The translations under genes and the position numbers were made by a program. The notes beneath the pieces were generated by a model. The model saw nothing but the letters and a program-made list of their open reading frames with translations, made no database searches and was not told the origin of the DNA. Positions 17,014-25,605 of a stretch of 64,000 nt of DNA are shown here, one piece after another (position 1 is the first letter of the stretch; each line of letters begins with the position of its first letter). Where the stretch lies: contig JAHBVJ010000009.1 in the NCBI GenBank assembly GCA_019637615.1, forward strand, positions 163,006 to 227,005, given 5' to 3'. The stretch is from Anaerolineae bacterium (GTDB lineage Bacteria; Chloroflexota; Anaerolineae; Aggregatilineales; UBA2796).

Positions 17014-17784
17014 GTGAACGCGAACCGACCTATCCTGATGTCGATCTTGCAGTATCAGGATGAAGTGAATGCGGGCAAGATCAGCCTCTTCGAAGTGCTC
17101 GACAAGCTCAAGGGCTTGGGCGTGGCGGGGATCGAACTGCGCCGCGAAATCTGGCCTAAGCGTGAGCAAGAACAAACCGCCGTCCGCGACTGGTTGAAGC
17201 AGGCGGGCATGATGGTGACGTATGCCACCTTCAGCACGCTGTTCAGTCCCGACGAAGACGCCCGTAAGCTGCTGTACCACGACATGGACACGGCGAAGGC
17301 GCTCGGATCGCCGCTGTTGCGCATCTTCCCCGGCGCTGATCCCTTCACGGCGACGGATGCGGCGTGGCAAGCGGCGAACGCGGCGGTGGAATATGCGGCC
17401 TCGTTAGGGATCATGATTGCGCTGGAAAATTGGGGCAAGCTCCCCGGCGGCAGAGTACGCGAACTGGCGCACATCTTGGATCGCATTCCCGCGCTCAAAA
17501 CCAACATCGACATCGGCAATTACGCCACGCACGGCGAAGATGTGATCGAGGCGATCCGCACCTTTGGCGACCGCGCCGTGTACGCGCATCTGAAGGACAA
17601 AGCGGGCGACCGTTCCGACGCAACCACCTATCTCGGTGGTGGTACGCTGCCCATGCGCGAGATCATCGCGGCGTTGAACGCGCTTCCGCAGCCGATCATC
17701 TACTGCTTTGAATTCGTGGGTGACGGTGAAGCTGAGGAACGCATCAAAAAGAGCGTGGACTATCTGCGCAGCTTCCCACACTGA
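17014..17784 (+). CDS. Sugar phosphate isomerase/epimerase family (TIM barrel)
   Basis: A 256-residue AP-endonuclease-2-type TIM barrel protein. Typical strand ends are visible: GVAGIELRREIWP, LLRIFPGADPF, IALENWGKLPGG (metal-binding Glu), TNIDIGNYATHGED, VYAHLKDKAG (His) and IYCFEFVGDGE (Glu). These fit a divalent-metal isomerase/epimerase. The start is GTG at 17014 with AGGAGCG directly upstream. Neighbouring genes do not reveal the sugar. It probably shares a transcript with the geranylgeranyl reductase-like gene. Confidence 0.82.
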   Translation: MNANRPILMSILQYQDEVNAGKISLFEVLDKLKGLGVAGIELRREIWPKREQEQTAVRDWLKQAGMMVTYATFSTLFSPDEDARKLLYHDMDTAKALGSPLLRIFPGADPFTATDAAWQAANAAVEYAASLGIMIALENWGKLPGGRVRELAHILDRIPALKTNIDIGNYATHGEDVIEAIRTFGDRAVYAHLKDKAGDRSDATTYLGGGTLPMREIIAALNALPQPIIYCFEFVGDGEAEERIKKSVDYLRSFPH

Positions 17785-17868
17785 TAGGATGTTCTCGGCG
17801 TGGCCTCGATCGCGCCGGGAACTCGGAAATGTTAATAACTCTTTACACGTTGCTGCTCAAGTATTCCA

Positions 17869-17897
17869 TTGCAAGCCATTGTTCAGATTGCTATACT
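17869..17897 (+). promoter_or_regulatory. Promoter of citrate synthase
   Basis: TTGCAA (17869-17874), 17-bp spacer, TATACT (17892-17897). It faces the citrate synthase gene and predicts a leader of about 120 nt. Confidence 0.6.
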
Positions 17898-17917
17898 TTG
17901 GGTATGTTGCATAAAGT

Positions 17918-17973
17918 CCCTCTGCTCCGACCCTGATCTTCAGTTGTGATAAAGACCCGCAGGGGTTTTTTTT
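17918..17973 (+). terminator. Terminator-like hairpin inside the citrate synthase leader
   Basis: CCCTCTGC (17918-17925) can pair with GCAGGGG (17959-17965), with one bulged base, and is followed by eight T residues (17966-17973). It lies downstream of the promoter at 17869-17897 and before the citrate synthase ATG, so read-through would be needed for expression. The long loop leaves room for an antiterminator. If the promoter is not real, it is simply the terminator of the upstream pair. Confidence 0.5.
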
Positions 17974-18027
17974 GTGCAGTGAAAAATCGTAATTACTCAA
18001 ACTATACCAAGGAGTCACCAAATCATT

Positions 18028-19185
18028 ATGTCCGACAAAGCCGCGCCAACGGTAGCTCAGAAAGGGCTACAGAATATCGTCGTTGGTCAATCTAAACTCA
18101 GCCTTGTCAACGGCACCGAAGGCAAGCTGATCTATGCTGGTTACAAGATCGAAGATTTAGCCGAGCACGCGACGTTTGAAGAAGTCATCTTCTTGCTGTG
18201 GAATTTACGTCTGCCCCATAAAGATGAACTAGAAACGCTGCGCCGTCAATTGGCGGTACAGATGCATCTGTCGCCGGAACTCATCAGCATCATGAAGCGG
18301 TTGCCCGTCAAGGCCACGCCGATGGCGGTACTGCGTACCGTTGTGTCAGCGCTCTCGCTGTGGGATCCTGATGCCGATGTCAATACGCCAGACGAAAATA
18401 AGCGCAAGGCGCGTCAGTTGACCGCTAAAGTGCCTACCATCGTCGCCGCGTGGGAACGCATCCGCAATGGCAAAGCCCCGATTGATCCCAATCCCGATTT
18501 GACCTTAGCGGCGAACTTCCTGTACATGCTCAAGGGCGAGATGCCCAACGAGAAGGAAGTCGCGGTGATGGACGCCTATCTCGTGTTGCTGTCCGAACAC
18601 GGCATGAATGCCAGCACCTTCAGCGCGCGCGTCACAACCAGCACGCTCTCCGACATGTACAGCGCGATCACGACCGCTATCGGCACGCTCAAGGGTGCCG
18701 CGCACGGCGGCGCGAACGAAGAAGCCATGCGCATGTTCTTCGAAATCGGCAGCGCCAACAAGGTCGAAAAATGGTTCGAAGACAATGTCAAGACGGGCAA
18801 GAAGCGCGTCATGGGCATGGGGCATCGCGTCTACAAAGCCCTCGATCCGCGTGCAGCGGTCTTGAACAAGAAGGCGAAGGAAATGGCCGAAGCCACCGGC
18901 AACATGCAGTGGTACGATCTGGCTTCCAAGCTGGAACAGACGGCGCGTGCTGACGAGGACTTCATCAAGAAGAATTTGTACGCCAACGTTGACTACTACA
19001 GCGCGATTGCTCTGTACACCATCGGCATTCCGATGGATCAATTCACGCCGCTGTTCGCCATCGCCCGCATCCCCGGTTGGTCGGCGCACGTGATCGAGCA
19101 GTGGGCAGATAACCGCCTGATCCGTCCCGATGTCGATTACGTCGGCCCGATGGATCTGCCGTGGGTGCCCATCGAAAAGCGTTAA
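18028..19185 (+). CDS. gltA: Citrate synthase
   Basis: This enzyme condenses oxaloacetate and acetyl-CoA to citrate at the entry of the TCA cycle. The 385-residue protein fits the short, Gram-positive/archaeal-type (type I) synthases. Key motifs: LSEHGMNASTFSARV (catalytic His), AAHGGANEEAM, GMGHRVYKALDPRA (second His, Arg) and NVDYYSAIALYTIGIP (catalytic Asp), then GWSAHVIEQ. AAGGAGT precedes the ATG. Close relatives include 2-methylcitrate synthases, but no methylcitrate genes are near. The leader contains an attenuator-like hairpin and a terminator follows the gene. Confidence 0.92.
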   Translation: MSDKAAPTVAQKGLQNIVVGQSKLSLVNGTEGKLIYAGYKIEDLAEHATFEEVIFLLWNLRLPHKDELETLRRQLAVQMHLSPELISIMKRLPVKATPMAVLRTVVSALSLWDPDADVNTPDENKRKARQLTAKVPTIVAAWERIRNGKAPIDPNPDLTLAANFLYMLKGEMPNEKEVAVMDAYLVLLSEHGMNASTFSARVTTSTLSDMYSAITTAIGTLKGAAHGGANEEAMRMFFEIGSANKVEKWFEDNVKTGKKRVMGMGHRVYKALDPRAAVLNKKAKEMAEATGNMQWYDLASKLEQTARADEDFIKKNLYANVDYYSAIALYTIGIPMDQFTPLFAIARIPGWSAHVIEQWADNRLIRPDVDYVGPMDLPWVPIEKR

Positions 19186-19211
19186 CCACATTTTTCAGCG
19201 TATATCGAGCA

Positions 19212-19239
19212 GGGCGAGTTCACTGGACTCGCCCTTTTT
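19212..19239 (+). terminator. Intrinsic terminator of citrate synthase
   Basis: GGGCGAGT (19212-19219), 7-nt loop, ACTCGCCC (19227-19234), then TTTTT. A textbook rho-independent terminator 27 bp after the stop. Confidence 0.92.
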
Positions 19240-19268
19240 GATTCAACCCTCAACCACGCGATGTATTC

Positions 19269-19277
19269 TGCTATAAT
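19269..19277 (+). promoter_or_regulatory. Extended -10 promoter of the CorC/CNNM gene
   Basis: TGCTATAAT: a perfect TATAAT (19272-19277) with the TGn extension. No good -35 box is visible at 16-18 bp, as is common for extended -10 promoters. Confidence 0.55.
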
Positions 19278-19320
19278 AAGTCACATTGGGAAAAACAAAT
19301 CGAGGTTGATCTAGCGACGA

Positions 19321-20667
19321 ATGGATATTCTCCTAAAACTGCTAGGGGTTGCGCTCCTAGTCAGTGCGAACGGCTTTTTCGTGGCGGCAGAGTTCTCACT
19401 GGTCGGGGTGCGCAAAACGCGTATTCAGCAGCTTGCCTCCGAAGGTAATGCCGCTGCCAAAGTTACTCAAAAAGCGCTTGAACATCTCGATAGCTACATT
19501 GCCGCGACACAACTCGGCATCACCTTAGCCAGCCTTGCTCTCGGTTGGATCGGGGAACCCGCCATCGCGCCGCTGTTTGAAGGCGTGCTGCATTTGCTGC
19601 CATTTCCGAAGGAATCCTTCGAAACGGTTTCGGCAAGCATCTCCATCGCGGCCTCGTTCTCGGTCGTCACACTGCTGCATATCGTGTTTGGCGAACTCGC
19701 CCCGAAAAGTATCGCGCTGCAACGTACCGAAAGCACGGCGCTTCTGGTGGCACGTCCCACCACATGGTTTTTGAGAATATTTCGTCCCGTGATCTGGCTG
19801 ATGAACGCACTCGGCAACGGCATTGTGCGCCTGATCGGGATCGAGCCGGTCAGCGGGCATGTCAGCGTGCTCTCCACCGAGGAACTTGAAATGCTCGTCC
19901 ACAGCAGCCGCGAAGCTGGCGTCCTGATGGAGAGCGAGGAGCAAATGCTGCGCCGCGTGTTCGACTTCGCGGATGTACAAGTGCGCGAGATTATGCGTCC
20001 CCGTACCGAAGTCGATGCCATCCCGATCAACACCAACTTGCACGAACTGCTCAAGATCACCGTTGATTTCCAGCATACGCGCTACCCGATCTACGAAGGC
20101 AGCATCGATAAGATCGTGGGGATTTTGCATACCAAAGATGTCTTGGATAAGTTGGCGTTGAATCCCCGTCTGCTCACCGATCAGGCCGATCAATTCTCGC
20201 TGAGTTCGATCCTGCGTACGCCGTTATTTGTGCCGCAAACCGTCAGCGTGGCGGATTTGCTCGAACGAATGCAGCGGTCACGCGCTCAGTTCGCCATCAT
20301 CATTGATGAATACGGCGGCATGGCGGGCGTCGCGACGATGGAAGACCTGATCGAGGAAATCGTAGGCGAGGTGCAGGATGAATTCGACACCGAACCGAGC
20401 CTGATCCAGTCCCACGGGAAGGACATCGAGGTCGATGGCCTCGTCAGCCTCACCGAGATCGCAGAACGCTTTGGCGAAGTCACAGGCGAATATCAATCGA
20501 CCACGATCGGTGGCTATGTGGCGGAGCGCTTAGATAAAATCCCCGGTGTGGGGGATGTCACGACCTATGGCGATTACGACCTGACCGTCGTTGAAATGGA
20601 TGGTCGGCGCGCCTCCAAAATTCGGTTCAAGCACCGGGATACAGTCCAAGAATCGGCAGCTTCTTAA
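19321..20667 (+). CDS. CNNM/CorC family (hemolysin C-like) membrane protein with CBS pair
   Basis: A 448-residue protein with the family layout: N-terminal DUF21/CNNM membrane domain with about four hydrophobic segments (residues ~3-25, 60-80, 95-125, 135-155), a CBS pair (REIMRPRTEVDAIPINTNLHELL and the second repeat near TPLFVPQTVSVADLLERM, with IIDEYGGMAGVATMEDLIEEIVGEVQDE), and a C-terminal CorC_HlyC domain (residues ~355-440). Family members take part in Mg2+ or Co2+ efflux; the 'hemolysin' name is historical. The start at 19321 puts the first TM helix immediately at the N-terminus. Confidence 0.9.
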   Translation: MDILLKLLGVALLVSANGFFVAAEFSLVGVRKTRIQQLASEGNAAAKVTQKALEHLDSYIAATQLGITLASLALGWIGEPAIAPLFEGVLHLLPFPKESFETVSASISIAASFSVVTLLHIVFGELAPKSIALQRTESTALLVARPTTWFLRIFRPVIWLMNALGNGIVRLIGIEPVSGHVSVLSTEELEMLVHSSREAGVLMESEEQMLRRVFDFADVQVREIMRPRTEVDAIPINTNLHELLKITVDFQHTRYPIYEGSIDKIVGILHTKDVLDKLALNPRLLTDQADQFSLSSILRTPLFVPQTVSVADLLERMQRSRAQFAIIIDEYGGMAGVATMEDLIEEIVGEVQDEFDTEPSLIQSHGKDIEVDGLVSLTEIAERFGEVTGEYQSTTIGGYVAERLDKIPGVGDVTTYGDYDLTVVEMDGRRASKIRFKHRDTVQESAAS

Positions 20668-20860
20668 CCAACGTTAAGGGCTGCCATCTTGCAAGGATCA
20701 TGAATCCTAGGCATACTGACAGAACATTTACAATCTTCATAGAAGTAATTACGCTTTTTTAACAATAAGTTGACCTATGATCTACGCAGCATACACTTAT
20801 GATTGATAACATACCGAGCCAGATCAGTTCATAGCTCGATCAGCAGAGAGAGTAGCACAC

Positions 20861-22150
20861 ATGACCACTGGACAGTCCACGCCGATCTTCAGCAACGAAG
20901 CCGCCTTCACGAACTATCTGCGGCTGATGGCGCGATACGAGCGCTTGATGGAGATAAGCCAACAACTGAACTCGACGCTTGATCTCGGCACCTTGCTGAA
21001 CAAGATCATTCGGGCTGCTACCGAGCTAACGGATACTGAAACCGCCTCGATCATGCTGGTAGATGTGGCGACGGGCGAACTGCGCTTCGAAGCGTCCTCG
21101 CAAATGAGTCGTGGCGCGATGGATGCTATCATCGTTCCCAAAGACGGCAGCATCGCGGGGTGGGTGGCGCAAACTGGCGTGCCGATGTTGGTCGAAGATG
21201 CGCAAAGTCATCCGCTGTTCTTCAAGGGCGTGGACGACACACTGGCCTTCCGCACGCGCAACCTACTCGCCGTGCCGATGGTTGCCCATAACAAGGTGAT
21301 CGGCGTGGTGCAAGCCATCAACAAGCGTGATGGCATCGCGTGGACAGACGACGACATGAATACGCTTTCCGCCTTAGCCGCGCAAGCCGCCATCGCCATC
21401 GAAAATGCTCGTCTCTTCCAACAGAGCGACTTCATCTCCGAAATGGTGCATGAACTCCGCACCCCGCTCGCGGCCTTGAAAGCCAGCACCTCGTTGCTGC
21501 TGCGTCCCGACTTGCCCGAACCGCGCCGTAAAGATATCGTGACGACGATGCAAGGCGAAACGGATCGCTTGGCGCGCCTGACCACCGATTTCCTCGATCT
21601 AGCGCGGCTGGAATCAGGACGCACGCGTCTAGAGTCGTCCACCTACAAGATCGGGAAGTTGATCCACGAATGCCTCGACATCGTGCGCCCGCAAGCCAAC
21701 GAGCGCGGCGTTACCTTCGTCGTCACCTGCGACGAAGTGCTTGAAATCTTCAGCGACCGCAACAAGATCAAGCAAGTGCTGCTCAACCTGATGACCAACG
21801 CCATCAAGTACAACAAAGAGCGTGGTCAGGTCTTCGCGACGGTGACGCTGGTTGAAGAAGGGGATAGCAAAGAGACCACCGAGCGCGAAAAACTCGCGCG
21901 GATCGAGCTGCGGGATACAGGTCTGGGCATCTCCGAAGAAGACAAAAAGCACATGTTTGAGAAATTCCATCGCTCGGCGGCACATACCAACGTGGCGCAG
22001 GGAACGGGTCTCGGCTTGGTCATCGCCAAACGCATCGTCGAGGCGCACGGTGGCGAGATGGGCTTTGATAGCACTCTTGGCGTGGGCACCGTCTTCTATT
22101 TCACTCTGCCCATCGCCCGCCCGCCTGCGGTCGAAATCAGTGTTGGCTGA
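20861..22150 (+). CDS. GAF domain sensor histidine kinase (soluble)
   Basis: The 429-residue kinase has a GAF domain (residues ~30-185; TETASIMLVDVATGELRFEA to AAIAIENARLFQQ), a HisKA dimerisation helix with the phospho-acceptor in SEMVHELRTPLAALKAS (H-box His), and a HATPase_c domain with NLMTNAIKYNKERG (N box), RDTGLGISEEDKKHMFEKFHRS (G1/F) and GTGLGLVIAKRIVEAHGG (G2). No membrane segment is seen, so it senses a cytoplasmic signal. No response regulator gene is adjacent. A possible promoter TTGACC (20770) with TACACT 16 bp on lies about 60 bp upstream. Confidence 0.9.
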   Translation: MTTGQSTPIFSNEAAFTNYLRLMARYERLMEISQQLNSTLDLGTLLNKIIRAATELTDTETASIMLVDVATGELRFEASSQMSRGAMDAIIVPKDGSIAGWVAQTGVPMLVEDAQSHPLFFKGVDDTLAFRTRNLLAVPMVAHNKVIGVVQAINKRDGIAWTDDDMNTLSALAAQAAIAIENARLFQQSDFISEMVHELRTPLAALKASTSLLLRPDLPEPRRKDIVTTMQGETDRLARLTTDFLDLARLESGRTRLESSTYKIGKLIHECLDIVRPQANERGVTFVVTCDEVLEIFSDRNKIKQVLLNLMTNAIKYNKERGQVFATVTLVEEGDSKETTEREKLARIELRDTGLGISEEDKKHMFEKFHRSAAHTNVAQGTGLGLVIAKRIVEAHGGEMGFDSTLGVGTVFYFTLPIARPPAVEISVG

Positions 22151-22259
22151 TGCGCGTTTACCAGAATCCCTTTCAGCGCGCTGCGCATGAATATTTTCCA
22201 CGCATCATGCAGCCCTTAGTGTGACTCTGTGGTTTGTCTCTGCCGATAGGATCGTCGTC

Positions 22260-22712
22260 ATGCTGTATTCGCAATCGCTCGCTCTGATAGATCTTGCCGT
22301 CGCTGATCTGTTGACTATCTATCAGGTAGATGCCCCGCCAATTCCGGTCGAATTGATGCTGCAACGCCCGAAAGCGGGCTTGTGGGAAGCGGCTGATCCG
22401 AACGAACTGACCAATTCAGCGGGAATGCGTCAAAACAAATATACGTTGCGCATGTCGGTGAGCCGCTTGTTAGCCCGCAGCATCAGCCTCAGCCAGTGGG
22501 GGCACGACCATAACTTGAGCGTTCTCGAATATGACAAAGAAGCCTTGCGTGCCTTTGCGCGTGCCATTTTGATGCCGCGCAAAATGCTAGAGCAAATTTA
22601 TGAAGGCATCCGAACGCCACCCGTGATCGCCATGCGCTTTCAAGTTCCGGCGGAAGATGCGCAACTGCGCCTGCTCGATCTCGGCTATGCTGAAGTGAAC
22701 AGCGAACCCTAA
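22260..22712 (+). CDS. Degenerate ImmA/IrrE-like protein
   Basis: A 150-residue protein whose layout follows the ImmA/IrrE metallopeptidase family: N-terminal helix (DLLTIYQVDAPPIPVELML), a central helix where HExxH is expected, then EALRAFARAILMPRKML, matching the 'FAAELLMP' motif after the zinc site. The central helix reads RMSVSRLLARSIS, so the HExxH zinc motif is absent and it is probably not a peptidase. A GTG at 22221 is also in frame; the ATG at 22260, with AGGA 9 bp upstream, fits better. It is the gene after the histidine kinase; an accessory regulatory role is a guess. Confidence 0.6.
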   Translation: MLYSQSLALIDLAVADLLTIYQVDAPPIPVELMLQRPKAGLWEAADPNELTNSAGMRQNKYTLRMSVSRLLARSISLSQWGHDHNLSVLEYDKEALRAFARAILMPRKMLEQIYEGIRTPPVIAMRFQVPAEDAQLRLLDLGYAEVNSEP

Positions 22713-22810
22713 CCGACCCAGACGACCACCAGCACAACGATGATCAGCGCGATCCGGGCGGTGGCGCGGCGGCGCATCAAGTACCAACCGGCATCGGCAA
22801 GCCACGCCAT
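22709..22810 (-). CDS. Tiny single-span membrane ORF (33 aa) coupled to a methyltransferase
   Basis: The stop codon of the methyltransferase overlaps the ATG of this ORF by one base (TGATG), a typical coupling arrangement. It encodes MAWLADAGWYLMRRR followed by a hydrophobic run (IALIIVVLVVVWVG) that can span a membrane, with arginines on the inner side. Its stop overlaps the end of the convergent gene at 22710-22712. No homologue is recognised. It could be chance, but the coupling and the positive-inside topology favour a real small protein. Confidence 0.45.
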   Translation of the reverse strand: MAWLADAGWYLMRRRATARIALIIVVLVVVWVG

Positions 22811-23586
22811 CAGGTGGCTGTAATTTTCTCGGCGATAACTAAACATTCAAATGCTCCCCACCACGGCATCACCACACGGCTGATCGAGCCAGCCAGCTCT
22901 CCGAGTTCGTTCGTCTCGTAATAGCGGTCATTGCGACGGAAGATCGGGTGCAAGCCCCAGAACGTGAAGTCGTGTGCATACGGCTCGACGCGCAGCACCC
23001 TGAAGCCTACCCCGCTGACGAAATTCACCAACTGGTGATGAGTGTACGCTGTTTCGTAGTACTCCGCACGTTGACCGAGCTTGGCGAGTCGCTGCGGGAA
23101 CAGGTGGTTGACCACCGTTCGCAGCGCTTCCACGAAATTAGGCTGTGGAACAGTGAGGATCAGCTTACCACCGGGGCGCAGCACCCGTAACGCCTCACGT
23201 AGCGCACCGATCGGGCCTTGCTCGAAGTGCTCGACCACGCCGAAGGAGAGATACGCGCCGAATTGGTTCGAGGCATACGGCAAGTGATGGACATCGCCCA
23301 GATGCAGCGGGATGTCGGGATGCGTGTGATGGGTGGGGATCAACGCTTCGGGCGCGTAATCCAAGCCGATCATGTCGTAGCCCTGCTGACGGAAATAATG
23401 GACGACGTGGGCTGGCCCACAGCCAGCTTCCAGCAGCGGAACGCCTTTTTCTAGATACGGCTGATACAGGCTGATCAAGTGCTGCGAACGGTGATAACTG
23501 AGCGTATGTAGTTCACGCTCGAAATCAGTGTTGATCCAGATGTCACGCCATGCTTGGCGGGTATCTTCGTAAGTCGGATGCGTCAT
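22810..23586 (-). CDS. Class I SAM-dependent methyltransferase
   Basis: A 258-residue cytosolic methyltransferase. Motif I is LLEAGCGPAHVVHYFRQQG, with the acidic residue of motif II in MIGLDYAPEAL; the post-motif GDVHHLPYASNQFGAYLSFGVVEHFEQ and VLRPGGKLILTVP match UbiE/Methyltransf_11-type enzymes acting on small molecules or lipids. The acceptor substrate is unknown. It is followed in the operon by a 33-codon membrane ORF. The start ATG at 23586 gives a normal N-terminal extension (MTHPTYEDTRQAWRDIWIN). Confidence 0.85.
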   Translation of the reverse strand: MTHPTYEDTRQAWRDIWINTDFERELHTLSYHRSQHLISLYQPYLEKGVPLLEAGCGPAHVVHYFRQQGYDMIGLDYAPEALIPTHHTHPDIPLHLGDVHHLPYASNQFGAYLSFGVVEHFEQGPIGALREALRVLRPGGKLILTVPQPNFVEALRTVVNHLFPQRLAKLGQRAEYYETAYTHHQLVNFVSGVGFRVLRVEPYAHDFTFWGLHPIFRRNDRYYETNELGELAGSISRVVMPWWGAFECLVIAEKITAT

Positions 23587-23672
23587 GCAGACAGTACCTT
23601 TATCAGGAAGGGCAATGAGCGAAGAGGGGCACTAAGCCTAGTCTTCGCTCATCTTCCCATCAAAGCTGAAAA

Positions 23673-24641
23673 TCAGGCTTTGAGTTTAGTCAGCACGGCG
23701 GGATTGACAACATTCTTGAACTCGCCCTTAAGCGCATCAAGCACCGTATGCGCGATCTGTACGGCGACTTCGTCCTGCGCCTCGACAGTGCTGGCACCCA
23801 GATGCGGCGTGTCGATCACCCCCGGCAGCCCGATCAGCGGATGATTGGCGGGCGGCGGTTCTTCTTCGTACACATCGACGGCGGCTCCGGCGACCTTGCC
23901 ATCCTTGATCGCCTGTGCCAGCGCCGCGTCATCGATCAGCGAACCGCGTGCTGCGTTGACGATCCGCACGCCCTTCTTCATCTTAGCAAGGCTATCGGCG
24001 TTGATCATGTGCAGATTGTCGTTGGTGACGACCGCGTGCAGTGTGATGTAGTCAGCGCGTGCATACAGCTCATCCAGCGGTACGATTTCCACGCCGAGTG
24101 TTTCAGCGGTTTCCGCGCTGACGAATGGATCGTAGGCGATGACGGTCATTTCGAAGGCTTTCGCACGCTTGGCGACAGCCCTGCCGACGCGTCCAAAACC
24201 GACGATGCCGAGGATTTTGCGCCGCAACTCCGTCCCGATGAAGCTCTTACGATCCCACTGACCAGATAGCAGCGAGGCTTGCGCTTGCGGGATGTGCCGT
24301 GCGAGCGACAGCATCAAGCCTAGCGCCAATTCCGCCGTCGCGATGGTGTTGCCATCGGGCGCGTTCATCACCGCGATACCGCGCTCGGTAGCGGCGTCGA
24401 GGTCAACATTATCGACGCCAACACCTGCGCGTCCGATCAAGCGCAGTTTCGGCGCGGCGTCCATCATGCTGGCATCCACTTTGGTGGCGCTGCGGATGAT
24501 CATAGCGTCGGCGTTGGGGATGGCTGCCAACACTTCATCGCGCGTCATTTTGGCGGCGCTCTGGAGCGTGTTGCCTGCCACGCTGCTCAAAATGTTCAGC
24601 CCCGCTTTGTCGAGATTATCTGGAATGAGAATATGAGCCAC
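23673..24641 (-). CDS. serA: D-3-phosphoglycerate dehydrogenase (short form)
   Basis: This enzyme oxidises 3-phosphoglycerate to 3-phosphohydroxypyruvate, the first step of serine synthesis. The 322-residue protein has the D-2-hydroxyacid dehydrogenase layout: RAGVGVDNVDLDAATERGI, NAPDGNTIATAELALGLMLSLAR (substrate loop), KILGIVGFGRVGRAVAKRAKAF (NAD motif), VNAARGSLIDD (Arg), the Glu in AAVDVYEEEPP and the His in TPHLGASTVEAQDEV. It lacks the C-terminal ACT domain that gives serine feedback in longer SerA proteins. Related hydroxyacid dehydrogenases cannot be fully excluded, but the STVEAQ region is PGDH-like. Confidence 0.85.
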   Translation of the reverse strand: MAHILIPDNLDKAGLNILSSVAGNTLQSAAKMTRDEVLAAIPNADAMIIRSATKVDASMMDAAPKLRLIGRAGVGVDNVDLDAATERGIAVMNAPDGNTIATAELALGLMLSLARHIPQAQASLLSGQWDRKSFIGTELRRKILGIVGFGRVGRAVAKRAKAFEMTVIAYDPFVSAETAETLGVEIVPLDELYARADYITLHAVVTNDNLHMINADSLAKMKKGVRIVNAARGSLIDDAALAQAIKDGKVAGAAVDVYEEEPPPANHPLIGLPGVIDTPHLGASTVEAQDEVAVQIAHTVLDALKGEFKNVVNPAVLTKLKA

Positions 24642-24790
24642 GATCAGACTATCCTTCGGCTAAGTAAATGGATTGTGACATCTGTAACTATTGTGCCATC
24701 TCTCGGAACGCATTTCAATGTCACCCGTGTTGTGCAAACTGCCTGAACTTTAGCGGTGATCCATTACTTGTGGTTGTTCAAAACGCCGGT

Positions 24791-25174
24791 TCAGCGGTTT
24801 GCCAGCCTCGCTTTGACCATGTTGAGCAGATCGTCCGGCATGAACGGTGCTGTCAGAAATTCGTTGAAGCCTAACGCCTGAGCGTTTTTATACGCCTCGC
24901 CGTGCGCCTTGGGGGTGATGGTAACGATTGGGAGTTTTTGCGTAGCAGGATCGGCACGCAGCGCTTGAATGAGGCGCAAGGCATCGACGGCTGGCGGTGT
25001 ATTGGAGCACACGATCAAGTCCGGATGCGAGGATCGCGCCAGTTCCAACCCGCCCTCCGTCGTCGCGGCTTCGAGTGTCGCGAAGTCTTCAAACTGCAAC
25101 AAAAGCGCGACGTCCTGACGGAATACGTAGTCTTCGGCAATCACGAGGATCGTGGCGCTTGGCTTATCGGTCAT
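24791..25174 (-). CDS. Receiver-domain protein lacking the phospho-acceptor Asp
   Basis: A 127-residue stand-alone CheY-like fold. It aligns along its whole length with response-regulator receivers: ILVIAED (acidic pair at residues 14-15), PDLIVCSNTPP where the phospho-acceptor Asp should be, IVTITPKA (Thr switch) and FLTAPF in place of the conserved L-x-K-PF. The Asp is replaced by Ser57 and the Lys by Ala or Thr. It is therefore probably an atypical receiver that does not use Asp phosphorylation. The frame extends to 25192 (MGSSRS...), but the ATG at 25174 starts closer to the domain. Upstream of serA on the same strand. Confidence 0.72.
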   Translation of the reverse strand: MTDKPSATILVIAEDYVFRQDVALLLQFEDFATLEAATTEGGLELARSSHPDLIVCSNTPPAVDALRLIQALRADPATQKLPIVTITPKAHGEAYKNAQALGFNEFLTAPFMPDDLLNMVKARLANR

Positions 25175-25220
25175 CGATCTACTACTCCCCATCGATTACG
25201 CGGCGAAACCTCATGCAGAG

Positions 25221-25251
25221 TTGCGAAGCCGTGCCCCGAATAGCATATAAT
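25221..25251 (+). promoter_or_regulatory. Possible promoter of the DUF4926-like gene
   Basis: TATAAT (25246-25251) is perfect; the best -35 candidate is TTGCGA (25221-25226) with a long 19-bp spacer. It faces the small gene starting at 25370. Confidence 0.4.
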
Positions 25252-25369
25252 TGTAGGTGGGCGGCACGCTGACAAGCGGTTGCCTTACCAGCATTGGTCG
25301 GCAGGTGAATAACTCGTGATTCTAGCGCTGCCGACGTTCAATGATATTAACACGCCAAGGAGACTCCTT

Positions 25370-25603
25370 ATGACTCCTGCACTGGATTCTAGGGTTGTCA
25401 TCAATCGAGACATCCCCCAAGAAAATCTCAAACAGGGCGATTTAGCAACGTATATCGATGTAGTCGCACGCGACGAAGACGGCGAAGATGGCGCGGTGCT
25501 GGAACTCTACGACGCGCTGGGCGAGCCGATCCGCGTCGTGGCAGTGCCAATGTCGGCTATCGAGCCGCTGCGCATGGCAGATGTGCCACCCGTGGTGCCG
25601 TGA
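25370..25603 (+). CDS. DUF4926-like small protein
   Basis: A 77-residue protein resembling DUF4926: RDIPQENLKQGDLATYIDVVARDEDGEDGAVLELYDALGEP, then a strand ending in VPMSAIEPLR. This is a small beta-barrel-like domain often found near toxin-antitoxin or defence loci, function unknown. The frame is open upstream to 25316; the ATG at 25370, with AAGGAG 7 bp before, is the likely start. It ends 2 bp from the convergent DUF4037 gene. Confidence 0.65.
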   Translation: MTPALDSRVVINRDIPQENLKQGDLATYIDVVARDEDGEDGAVLELYDALGEPIRVVAVPMSAIEPLRMADVPPVVP

Positions 25604-25605
25604 CC

